50,742 nucleotides of DNA. Source: Candidatus Parcubacteria bacterium. Its GTDB lineage: Bacteria; Patescibacteriota; Patescibacteriia; UBA1558; GWA2-36-10. The notes under the pieces were generated by a model. That model was given only the letters and a program-made list of their open reading frames with translations. It had not been told where the DNA came from and ran no database searches. Position 1 is the stretch's first letter. Every line of letters starts with the position of its first letter. Location of the stretch: NCBI GenBank assembly GCA_018664825.1, contig JABJNO010000017.1, positions 1 to 50,742 on the forward strand, written 5' to 3'. The position numbers and the translations under genes are program-made. This document shows positions 10,340-18,983 of this stretch, piece by piece.

Positions 10340-11125
10340 ATGTTGACTCTTGCTTGTTTTGTCCCCCACTCTCCTGTCTTGATTCCGGAAGTAGGGAAAA
10401 AAAACGTAGAACAATTGAATGACACGATAAAAGCTTACCAATCTCTGGAGCATGATCTTTATTCTATGAAACCAGATGTTATTTTGGTTATCTCTCCTCA
10501 CTCTGAGCAAAGGAGCGAGGCTTTTGTCATCAATCAAAGTCCTAAACTAAAAGTTGACTTTAAAAAATTTGGTGATTTGGTTACCAAATTTGAGTTTAAA
10601 AATGATATTGGTTTTGGTTATCAGATCAAAGAATTGGTAGAGACTGAGATGCCGGTAGTTTTGAGTGCTCAAGAAGAGCTTGATTATGGAGCTGGTGTAC
10701 CATTGTTTTTTTTAGCTCAACATTTACCAAAAACAAAAGTAATAAATATCAGTTATTCGGATCTAGACAATGAGCTTCATCTTGAGTTTGGTAGGAAAAT
10801 AAGAAAACAAATAAACCTGACTGGCAAACGAGTGGCCGTAGTTGCTTCTGGGGACCTATCTCACAAGCTTCACGAAGATTCACCAGCTGGATATTCACCT
10901 CGTGGTCAAGAGTTTGATCAAAAGATTATCAAGCTACTGGCAGACAAGGATATCAAAGGTCTAGCTGGGCTTGATCCAGAGCTAGTCAAAGAATCTGGTG
11001 AATGTGGCTACAAATCTTTACTTATTTTGATGGGAATATTGGAAGATATAAATTATCAACCAGAGAAAATGAGCTACCAATCCCCTTTTGGTATTGGGTA
11101 TTTGGTAGAAAACTTCAAAATGTAA
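10340..11125 (+). CDS. LigB/Memo-type protein (class III extradiol dioxygenase-like; AmmeMemoRadiSam system type)
   Basis: ACFVPHSPVLIPEVG, VILVISPHSE, VPLFFLAQHLP, VAVVASGDLSHKLHEDSPAGYSPRGQEFD. Confidence 0.8.
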   Translation: MLTLACFVPHSPVLIPEVGKKNVEQLNDTIKAYQSLEHDLYSMKPDVILVISPHSEQRSEAFVINQSPKLKVDFKKFGDLVTKFEFKNDIGFGYQIKELVETEMPVVLSAQEELDYGAGVPLFFLAQHLPKTKVINISYSDLDNELHLEFGRKIRKQINLTGKRVAVVASGDLSHKLHEDSPAGYSPRGQEFDQKIIKLLADKDIKGLAGLDPELVKESGECGYKSLLILMGILEDINYQPEKMSYQSPFGIGYLVENFKM

Positions 11126-11163
11126 TAATTTAATTTGAAAAAGCTAGCTTCCAATTAAAAAAT

Positions 11164-11193
11164 ACCGTTCAAATATACATTTGGGCGGTTTTA
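11164..11193 (+). terminator. Intrinsic terminator
   Basis: CCGttCAAATatacATTTGggCGGtttt. Confidence 0.5.
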
Positions 11194-11288
11194 TATTTGA
11201 TTTCTTTATGATTTAGGCGTAAACTCAAAAAGTTAGCGTTGTTTGAAAGTTAAACCTTCTAGAAATAGAAAGAAAGTGAGGTAGTCCA

Positions 11289-12827
11289 ATGGAAAAGTTG
11301 AACATTGTTGGAATTGAGGCCAAATCCTCTGGTTTGCATGTTTATTCTAAGCATGCTGATAATCCCAGAACAGGATTGCCACGTCTATTGACCCCGCTCG
11401 ATCAGCTTGGACACAATTGCAAGATTTATTGCGAAGAGTTGCCGGATTCACGGGTCGATTGGGATATTGTAGCCGAGGCTCATATAGTGATGATTTCATC
11501 TATCACTTCAACCGCACCTCGAGCCTATGACTTGGCTCGTAGGGTTCGAGAGGTCAATCCAAGAGCCACTATTTTGGGTGGTGGTCCACACTTTACCTTT
11601 GAGTACCAAGAGGCACTCGAAAACGGAATTGATTTTGTTTTTCTGCATTGGGCAGACATCAGTTTCTTTGAGTGGCTGGATTGGTATCAGTCGTTGCTAA
11701 ATCCGTGTGAGATTTCGGCTGTTGATCTTGAAGCTCTCCACGGAATTCGTGGTTTAGCCTTTATGATTGCCAATCATCCTCACAAGACCAAGCGTCCTGT
11801 AGAAGTCGATCCCGACACCTGGCCTACTCCAGATTTTCGTCTGGTACAAGGGTACAAGCCCAAGTTTATTGTCCTGATTACATCCGAAGGATGTGATCAC
11901 AACTGTGAGTTTTGCTCAATCTGGGCTATGTACGGTGCCAAATATCGTGCTCGCTCAACTGACAAGGTCATCGAAGATATTCGGTTTTACCGAGAGCTCT
12001 ACGGTAATATACCCATCTTTGTTGGCGATGATAACATGGCAGCTGACACCCTAAACCTCAAAAGAGAGATTGTAGTATCAGGTGAAGATCGTCTGCGCAA
12101 CATTTGTCAGGGCATCATCGATGCTGGTCTTCATGGTAGCTATTCTTGTCAGGTTCGTCTGGCTTTGGGTGATCATCCAGAATTATTGGATTTGATGGCT
12201 CAAGCTGGATTTGATCGAGCTTGTATTGGTTACGAATCGGTAGAACCAGAAAACTTCAAAGCCACTGACGGAAAGCTAGATTTTGACCGCATGGAAGAGC
12301 AGACCGCTGCTTTTCATAGGCACGGTATAGCTATTCACGCTATGTGGGTCCTGGGTTTTGCGGCTGACACTGTAGATACAGTCAAAAAGACCCTCAAGCT
12401 TTGCATGAAGTGGAAAATTGAGACCAATCAATTTATGATCTTGGTACCTATTCCCGGATCTCCGCTTCGGAAGAGACTCCTCAAGCAAGGTAGGGTCCTT
12501 CACAATGACTGGGAAAAATACGATGGACGCCATGTTGTTTTTGAGCCTGAGCTTATCGGAGCTCGCGAACTTCAGGTGGCCGTAGTGCTTGATGCTATGC
12601 CCAAGATTTACAACTTATTCCAGACTTTCCGTATTTACCTCGATGGTAATATGCGGACTCTTGGGAGATGCTTGAGTCATCGGGCGCCTCATCCCAGAAT
12701 TGAGTTTAAGAGTCATCTTGGCACTTTGGCCATGCGTTTGGTAGGATTCAACACTGTTAGGAGAGTCAAAAAAGATACTCTGAAGTATCTGGAGACATTA
12801 AGAAGGTTTAGTAAGTCTGTTGCTTAG
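11289..12827 (+). CDS. B12-binding-domain radical SAM protein
   Basis: N-terminal cobalamin-binding-like region (ATILGGGPHFTF); CDHNCEFCS (CxxxCxxC); VGDDNM; preceded by aagtgagg SD-like sequence. Confidence 0.88.
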   Translation: MEKLNIVGIEAKSSGLHVYSKHADNPRTGLPRLLTPLDQLGHNCKIYCEELPDSRVDWDIVAEAHIVMISSITSTAPRAYDLARRVREVNPRATILGGGPHFTFEYQEALENGIDFVFLHWADISFFEWLDWYQSLLNPCEISAVDLEALHGIRGLAFMIANHPHKTKRPVEVDPDTWPTPDFRLVQGYKPKFIVLITSEGCDHNCEFCSIWAMYGAKYRARSTDKVIEDIRFYRELYGNIPIFVGDDNMAADTLNLKREIVVSGEDRLRNICQGIIDAGLHGSYSCQVRLALGDHPELLDLMAQAGFDRACIGYESVEPENFKATDGKLDFDRMEEQTAAFHRHGIAIHAMWVLGFAADTVDTVKKTLKLCMKWKIETNQFMILVPIPGSPLRKRLLKQGRVLHNDWEKYDGRHVVFEPELIGARELQVAVVLDAMPKIYNLFQTFRIYLDGNMRTLGRCLSHRAPHPRIEFKSHLGTLAMRLVGFNTVRRVKKDTLKYLETLRRFSKSVA

Positions 12828-12841
12828 GCAACAGTTTTGTG

Positions 12842-12885
12842 CCCGCGGTTTCGTATTAGCGAAACCGCGGGTTTTTATTTTTTTA
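12842..12885 (+). terminator. Strong intrinsic terminator
   Basis: CCCGCGGTTTCGtattagCGAAACCGCGGGtttttattttttt. Confidence 0.9.
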
Positions 12886-13399
12886 TAATATTTTGAATAA
12901 ATTTATTTTTGAGAGCAGTATATTTTGGTCGGTCATCAGCATATTTTAAAAATAAATCCTGTTTTAGTTTTTGGTATTCATCTCGAGCAGATTTATCTTT
13001 TATCAAGTAGTCACGAAATTGTATAAGATTTTTCCAATCTTGACCTTGATGTTTTTCAATGTGTAGGTAAATTGTACGGTTTTCTTCTGGACCCTTGGCC
13101 AAAAACACTCTATTTTCTGAGCTGGCATCGGGACGAAAATGGTAGCCGATTTTTTCTAAAGGCTCTAAACATATTTTAGCTTTATCTATATCCTCTACTG
13201 CTAGAGCAATATCAATAATTGGCTTGGCAGAAATTTTTGGAATAGCAGTGCTACCAACATGTTGGATGTCGATTATTTTTATACGTGGAGATAAAGTTTT
13301 TTCTAGTAGTTCTTTTTCTGTCAAAAATAATTTTGGCCAACTTTTATTGTAGGGTGAAAGTTTTACAATGCCTCTTTTTAGACCAATTTCTTTAGCCAT
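12875..13399 (-). CDS. GrpB family protein (nucleotidyltransferase-like)
   Basis: VKLSPYNKSWPKLFLTEKELL, IQHVGSTAIPKISAKPIIDIALAV. Confidence 0.88.
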   Translation of the reverse strand: MAKEIGLKRGIVKLSPYNKSWPKLFLTEKELLEKTLSPRIKIIDIQHVGSTAIPKISAKPIIDIALAVEDIDKAKICLEPLEKIGYHFRPDASSENRVFLAKGPEENRTIYLHIEKHQGQDWKNLIQFRDYLIKDKSARDEYQKLKQDLFLKYADDRPKYTALKNKFIQNIIKK

Positions 13400-13994
13400 T
13401 ATTTTTCATATAGATAAATATCATAGTACCAGCTACAAGTAGCCCGGTTAGTAGGAATATTGCATAGAGAATTCTTTTTTGTTGTTCACTTTTTGGTTTT
13501 TGCTTATTTTTCCATTGTTTTTTCTTTTGCCCAATAACAAAAGTAACAAACAGCGCAATCCAAATAGGAATCATAGAAGAGCTATCATTATCACTATCAC
13601 TATTGCTAGAGTCTAGAGTACCTTCAGGACTAAATATATACATCGCAACTACAATAAGTAGTACGCCAATTGCACTGAAAATACTAAATTTTATTTTTTT
13701 CTTTTGGTCAATAGTGGTATTGCTTCCTTGCTTGGTGTTTTTCCATCTGTCCAATGTAGGCATTAGCGCAGTAAACTTTTTTTTGGCATCATATTCAGAA
13801 ATGTTTTTTTTGGACATTTCTATAGATGTCATTTTATCAATCTGTCCTTGCATAGTAGCGTGTGGATTGGTAAAAAATCCACCTTGAAAACAATTGCGAC
13901 AATATGTCCCATTTGATTTTCCATCTTTGGTAGTACCAAAGTCTCCGTGTTTTTCCATTGGCACGCCACAACTTTGGCATAGTACTTTTTGCAT
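13392..13994 (-). CDS. Zinc-ribbon membrane protein
   Basis: CQSCGVPM...YCRNC zinc ribbon, two TM segments. Confidence 0.7.
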   Translation of the reverse strand: MQKVLCQSCGVPMEKHGDFGTTKDGKSNGTYCRNCFQGGFFTNPHATMQGQIDKMTSIEMSKKNISEYDAKKKFTALMPTLDRWKNTKQGSNTTIDQKKKIKFSIFSAIGVLLIVVAMYIFSPEGTLDSSNSDSDNDSSSMIPIWIALFVTFVIGQKKKQWKNKQKPKSEQQKRILYAIFLLTGLLVAGTMIFIYMKNNG

Positions 13995-13998
13995 AGTT

Positions 13999-14466
13999 TT
14001 ATATTAATTTTTTCATTGGCTGTATTTTGAGTCCGTGGAAAGTCCGTACTCCAGTAGTTTTTTTGTAGCCTACTTTTGTATAAAAAGGTACAGCGTATAG
14101 TGAGGCTCGTATTCTTATTTCTTTTGAACCTATTTTTTTGACGCTAGTTTCAAATTTTTGCATTAGTTGACGACCAATACCCATTTTGTGATAAGTGCCA
14201 TCTACAAAAAGATTGGTACCTCTATTTTTGCGTCCTCGGACCATACCAACTATTTTGTTTTTGTAAACCGCAACATAAATAAAAGCGGAGTTCAAAAAAT
14301 TTTCCTCTAGATTTTTCAAATCATTTTTCTTTGGATCTACTCTATCAATATAATCTTGAATAGCTTTTTTACTACCTTCTGTTTTATTGAATTTGGCATA
14401 GGTGTGAGAGATCAGCCGAGCAACATCTTTGGTGTCAGCTTTTTTGAATTGGCGGATTTTGACCAT
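13999..14466 (-). CDS. GNAT family N-acetyltransferase
   Basis: VDGTYHKMGIGRQLMQKFE, AVPFYTKVGYKKT. Confidence 0.82.
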   Translation of the reverse strand: MVKIRQFKKADTKDVARLISHTYAKFNKTEGSKKAIQDYIDRVDPKKNDLKNLEENFLNSAFIYVAVYKNKIVGMVRGRKNRGTNLFVDGTYHKMGIGRQLMQKFETSVKKIGSKEIRIRASLYAVPFYTKVGYKKTTGVRTFHGLKIQPMKKLI

Positions 14467-14725
14467 GTTTTTGAGCTACTAATTTAAAAAAATATTTCCA
14501 TTGTTGGTTTCCTTGAGCCAACTCTCTTGTGTCATCAAGGCATTTTTCTACAAAACTTTTGTCATTATCTTTGCATATTTTAAAAACAGAGCCGCGCTTG
14601 AAGTTTGGCACTCCCAATTCTTCGATGATTTTTAAAGCAAAATCCTGCCATTGATAAGCAGGGGCCTTTATAGTAGGTTTGTCTTCTTTTTTCTTATCTT
14701 GAAAGATATCTGATATTTGTTGCAT
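14435..14725 (-). CDS. Small hypothetical protein
   Basis: Start reassigned to MQQISDIFQ; the upstream part of the ORF is AT-rich translated intergenic sequence. Confidence 0.6.
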   Translation of the reverse strand: MQQISDIFQDKKKEDKPTIKAPAYQWQDFALKIIEELGVPNFKRGSVFKICKDNDKSFVEKCLDDTRELAQGNQQWKYFFKLVAQKHGQNPPIQKS

Positions 14726-14809
14726 AATTAAATTATACCAGATAAAAAAACCTTTATATAGTTGACAAAACACCTTATTTATATTATAGTATAGACTGAT
14801 TATTTTATT

Positions 14810-16111
14810 ATGAAAAATCGAGAGAAAAACCCCAATAACCAAGAAGAAGAAAATGTATCTAATACAGATGAAAAACCGGTTTTTAATACTGATAAAATAG
14901 TAGAAGATGTAGCACAAAGACCTGAATTGTTAGAATATTTTGATTGTGATAGTGAAAAATTTAAACTAGCCATTCAAAAAGCTATTGATAAAATATTTGC
15001 CACTGTCGAATCTCCGGACGATCAGGATGCCATTGCTAGCTTACTAGAATCTTTTACTAGTCATCTAGTTGAAAAACAAAACACTAGAGATACTGAGTTT
15101 GTTCATGGAGCTGGCACTTTTGCCCTTAAAGGAATAATTGAAGATGCTCAGATTATACGTCGTGGAAAAGGAGTTGGTGGAGCTGATGTTGAAATGGGAC
15201 ATGAAATTTCTGATACAGAAGAAGGTAAAAAAGAAACTTATATTTCCGTTTCAATGAATAGCGATGTAGGCTATGCTATATCATATGCTTATGCTCGTGG
15301 ATTTGAAAGACCAGAAACAAAGCAAGATTTATTGTTAGATTCAAATAAAATAAATGGAACAAATGTTCACTTGGAAGTTTTTAGGGGTATGTCTGCTGAA
15401 GAAAAAAAAGATTTTCAAGAAAAATACCCACATATTACCGAAGAATTTATAGCTCAAGTTAGTGAACGTCCTCATTATTTTGATCCAGTCATTGAAAAGG
15501 AAAAGACCTTTATCTATCAAGAAGTTATTGATAGACTAAACTTAGAAGGAGTCGTTCCTGATTCTCCTATGGGTACTACAAATGTTGGAGAAATACAACA
15601 CTTAATAGGTAAAGTAAATAACAATGAAGTTTTAAATACTATATTTGCAAGTTTAAAAAAAGAAATCGAAACTTATCCAGACACAGAAATATCAAGAATT
15701 GTAGTCAGATATCAAGCCATGCTTGATAGGACAAAAGAAAGGTTGGGTCAATATGAATCTTTAGATGAAGATGAGAGAAAATCTTGGACTCATCAACATC
15801 CAGTTATGTTTGGTATCAAAAAGCCAGGGGTAAAAGATTTGAAAATTAGAGATAAAAATGCTGACGGTCAAGATATTCAGCCATTTGGTCAAGAAAGACG
15901 TATTTATGATGATATTGATTTGATGGCCATAAGTACTATTGAAGTGCCTCAGGCTATGATTCCTGAAGTAAAAAAAATGTTAGAACAAAAAGTTGCAACT
16001 ATTTCAGATGCAATATTGATAGAACATATATCCAAAATAAAAATAAGCCCACTTGAATATTATGAGATCGAAAGAGTCATAAAAGATCAAGTAAGAGAAT
16101 TACAAGAATAA
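14810..16111 (+). CDS. Hypothetical protein, possibly with an ADP-ribosyltransferase-like fold
   Basis: HGAGTFALKGIIEDAQIIRRG...YISVSMNSDVGYAISYAYARGF; weak pattern resemblance only. Confidence 0.55.
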   Translation: MKNREKNPNNQEEENVSNTDEKPVFNTDKIVEDVAQRPELLEYFDCDSEKFKLAIQKAIDKIFATVESPDDQDAIASLLESFTSHLVEKQNTRDTEFVHGAGTFALKGIIEDAQIIRRGKGVGGADVEMGHEISDTEEGKKETYISVSMNSDVGYAISYAYARGFERPETKQDLLLDSNKINGTNVHLEVFRGMSAEEKKDFQEKYPHITEEFIAQVSERPHYFDPVIEKEKTFIYQEVIDRLNLEGVVPDSPMGTTNVGEIQHLIGKVNNNEVLNTIFASLKKEIETYPDTEISRIVVRYQAMLDRTKERLGQYESLDEDERKSWTHQHPVMFGIKKPGVKDLKIRDKNADGQDIQPFGQERRIYDDIDLMAISTIEVPQAMIPEVKKMLEQKVATISDAILIEHISKIKISPLEYYEIERVIKDQVRELQE

Positions 16112-16113
16112 TT

Positions 16114-16608
16114 ATGTTAAAAATAGCCAAATATCCAGAACAGATTTTGCGCCAAACCGCTAAGCCAATTAGCGATTTTAATGATGATTTAAAGGCATTG
16201 GCCGATGAAATGGCTGAGGTTATGTATAAGGATGATGGCATTGGTTTGGCTGCTCCACAGGTCAGCAAAAGCATGAGATTGATCGTAGTAGGAACCTCTA
16301 GAGGTAAATATAGAGTTTATGTAAATCCAGAAATCACTTTTTTTTCAAAAGACAAAGGCAGAAGTGAAGAAGGTTGTTTGTCATTGCCGCAGATATTTGG
16401 TTGGGTTACTAGAGCAAAGAAAATTCATGTCAAATATCAAGATCTAGAAGGTAATGTTTATAAAGAAAAATTAAAAGGTTTGGAATCTATTGTTTTACAA
16501 CATGAACTGGATCACTTAAATGGAATTTTATTTATTGACCGAGCTGAAAAAATCAGCAAAGGTCGAGAACTTTTAGATAGCTTAAAAGCAAAACTTGATG
16601 AAAAGTAA
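16114..16608 (+). CDS. def: Peptide deformylase
   Basis: GIGLAAPQV, EEGCLSLP, QHELDHLNG. Confidence 0.95.
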   Translation: MLKIAKYPEQILRQTAKPISDFNDDLKALADEMAEVMYKDDGIGLAAPQVSKSMRLIVVGTSRGKYRVYVNPEITFFSKDKGRSEEGCLSLPQIFGWVTRAKKIHVKYQDLEGNVYKEKLKGLESIVLQHELDHLNGILFIDRAEKISKGRELLDSLKAKLDEK

Positions 16609-17506
16609 ATTAATATTTTGGGGCACTCCTCTATTTGCGGTGCCTAGTCTAAAATCTTTGCATGATTTGGCTTTGGTGAGTGCTGTAATAAGTCAGCCTG
16701 ACAGACCAGCTGGTCGTGGTAAAAAACTTGTTTCCTCACCAGTCAAAGAATATGCCAAACAAAATAATATAGATGTTTTAGAGCCTAGTCATTTGGACGA
16801 GGCTTTTGTGCTTGAGCTAAAAAAATACCTACCAGCTACTTTTGTAGTAGTTGCTTATGGCAAGATTATTCCCCAAGATGTGTTGGATTTGTCTGAGCTT
16901 TTGGCTCTCAATATTCATCCTTCTGCCCTACCAATTTTGCGTGGACCATCCCCTATTCAAACGGCTATTTTAAAAGGTTTCGAGACCACAGCAGTGTCAT
17001 TGATGCAATTGGACAAAAAAATGGACCATGGGCCAATTTTAGGCCAAATTGAGGCCAAAATAGAGCCAAACGAAGATTATATTGAGCTATCTGAGAGGCT
17101 ATCTAGTATAGGAGCTGATTTGTTGACCAACAAGATACGAGATTATCTTGATGGCAAGCTCACTCCCCAGGTTCAGGATGACTCACAGGCCACTTTTTGT
17201 AAGATGATAAAAAAAGAAGATGGTAAGATAGATTGGCAAGATACAGCGATTAATATTCACAACAAAGTCCGAGCCTATCGTGCTTGGCCCTCTGCCTTTA
17301 CTACTATCAAAGATATTGATATAAAAATTATCAAAACAAAAATTGTAGATAAAAATCTACAACCAGCGGAAATATTTATTGAAAAAGATGAATTTATAAT
17401 CGGTACAGGAGACAAATCTTTGCAAGTGTTGGAGCTCCAGCCAAGTGGAAAAAAAATAATGACAGCTTCGGAATTTTTACGAGGCTACCAAAATAAACTA
17501 AAATAA
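16598..17506 (+). CDS. fmt: Methionyl-tRNA formyltransferase
   Basis: FWGTPLFAVPSL, HPSALPILRGPSPIQTAI, KMIKKEDGKIDW; ATG at 16598 overlaps the end of def. Confidence 0.94.
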   Translation: MKSKLIFWGTPLFAVPSLKSLHDLALVSAVISQPDRPAGRGKKLVSSPVKEYAKQNNIDVLEPSHLDEAFVLELKKYLPATFVVVAYGKIIPQDVLDLSELLALNIHPSALPILRGPSPIQTAILKGFETTAVSLMQLDKKMDHGPILGQIEAKIEPNEDYIELSERLSSIGADLLTNKIRDYLDGKLTPQVQDDSQATFCKMIKKEDGKIDWQDTAINIHNKVRAYRAWPSAFTTIKDIDIKIIKTKIVDKNLQPAEIFIEKDEFIIGTGDKSLQVLELQPSGKKIMTASEFLRGYQNKLK

Positions 17507-17507
17507 A

Positions 17508-17538
17508 AAAACACCCTGACTAATCAAGGTGTTTTTTA
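17508..17538 (+). terminator. Intrinsic terminator, likely bidirectional
   Basis: aaaaaACACCctgactaatcaaGGTGTtttttt. Confidence 0.75.
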
Positions 17539-17543
17539 GTTTT

Positions 17544-17981
17544 TTATTCTTTAACTTGAAATGGCTCAGGTCTAATAAATTTTGTGCCTGGTATTATAAT
17601 TTCACCCTTGATGTTACCAGCTTCCTTGAGTCTATCGGCTTCTTCTTTGAGTGCTTCATCAATCAGTATATCACCATCAACATGTAGAGTGTCAGGTAAG
17701 CTGTTAATTTTTACGCCCTTAATATCCAAGGATCCTTGAACATGCAAGTTTTCAGGAAGCTTAGCAATATCCAGGTGTGTCAATTCTAAATTACCATGAA
17801 CATTTAAACCATCTGGTAATTCTTTTATTTCACTACCATACAAGTTTAAACTTCTTTGTATATGATCTGGATTTTCAGCTAATATAGCTTCAAATTGTTC
17901 TTTAGTAAGAGCGGTTCTGTGCTCTTCGGGTTCTTGTTTTAAATCTATTGGTTGTTCTTCTGGTTGTTCTCCAATTTTCAT
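17544..17981 (-). CDS. Short repeat protein (leucine-rich/beta-repeat-like), paralog of 49145..49705
   Basis: Repeats LPDGLNVHGNLELTHLDIAKLPENLHVQGSLDIKGVKINSLPDTLHVDGDILID. Confidence 0.65.
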   Translation of the reverse strand: MKIGEQPEEQPIDLKQEPEEHRTALTKEQFEAILAENPDHIQRSLNLYGSEIKELPDGLNVHGNLELTHLDIAKLPENLHVQGSLDIKGVKINSLPDTLHVDGDILIDEALKEEADRLKEAGNIKGEIIIPGTKFIRPEPFQVKE

Positions 17982-18073
17982 AATGTTTATAGTTTAATTA
18001 TTACAATATAATAATATCAAATTTTAAAATTCTAGTAAATATTGATCAAAATAAAGAAATATTTTTTTGATTT

Positions 18074-18391
18074 CTAAATTTCGTCGTAAGACATTCCAGA
18101 TTCTGCTTCCAAAACTTGTCTACGTCCAGCTTTACCATTTTCATCACTGGCAAGCTCAACCATTCTTTTGGCTGCTACCCAGTCCTCTTTTTTTCTATAA
18201 GCTCTAAACAAATCACGACTACGATCATCTAGCCAACCTTCGTCATAATTTGGTTTATCCTTGTTATCCAGCATCCATTGCTCAGCTGCATTCAAATAAC
18301 CCTGATCTATTGCTTCATTGAAATGAGATGTTTTTCCAATAACAGGACGTTGTTCAACTGCTGATTTTAAAATTTCACCTTCATGGTTCAT
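18074..18391 (-). CDS. Hypothetical protein
   Basis: Isolated ORF in tandem with same-strand genes. Confidence 0.5.
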   Translation of the reverse strand: MNHEGEILKSAVEQRPVIGKTSHFNEAIDQGYLNAAEQWMLDNKDKPNYDEGWLDDRSRDLFRAYRKKEDWVAAKRMVELASDENGKAGRRQVLEAESGMSYDEI

Positions 18392-18412
18392 ATGTATTTT
18401 GTTTAATTATTT

Positions 18413-18979
18413 TTATTTATCTTTTCTATTTTTTAATTCCAAAAAAGCTCGTTGGACTAGCTCAAGGTATTTGTTATGTATTTCTTGGCTTTTGACTCGG
18501 GCTTTTTTGATGTCAGCTGCAGAAATATCTTCTTTTCTTAATTTAGTCAATTCAGCGTTCAATTGTTTACTCAATTCAGCACTTTGTTGTTGGTAATAGT
18601 TACTTCCATCCCCATCAAACATTACCAATATTGTGGCCAGTTGAGTGCCTAGTTTATCAACATTGATTATTATTTCTTTGACTACTTCAAGAAGTTTTTC
18701 TCCGCTGTCACCAATTTTTTCAATAATTTCACTACTAAGATGAGACATCATATCTTCAAAAGAAAGGGATTCTTCTGGATTGTCCAAGCCTTTTTCTTGA
18801 CGATGTCTTTCGACTTGCCTTGCTTCTATAGTTTTTTGATCTTCAGGTTGATTGGCCTTCATCTTTTCTAGGATGGCTTTTTTTTGGTTTTCATAATCTA
18901 CTGCAGTTGTATCCAGGGCATTTAGCTGATCCATCAACTCATCACTTGATAGTTTATCTTGTGGTTTATCAAAACTCAT
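18413..18979 (-). CDS. Hypothetical charged helical protein
   Basis: ORF; N-terminal motif resembles that of 45535..45975. Confidence 0.55.
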   Translation of the reverse strand: MSFDKPQDKLSSDELMDQLNALDTTAVDYENQKKAILEKMKANQPEDQKTIEARQVERHRQEKGLDNPEESLSFEDMMSHLSSEIIEKIGDSGEKLLEVVKEIIINVDKLGTQLATILVMFDGDGSNYYQQQSAELSKQLNAELTKLRKEDISAADIKKARVKSQEIHNKYLELVQRAFLELKNRKDK

Positions 18980-18983
18980 ATTT

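Noticed and set aside
10340-12827. Complete AmmeMemoRadiSam operon
   Set aside because: The radical SAM gene is a B12-binding type and is separated by a likely terminator; no AMMECR1 gene seen
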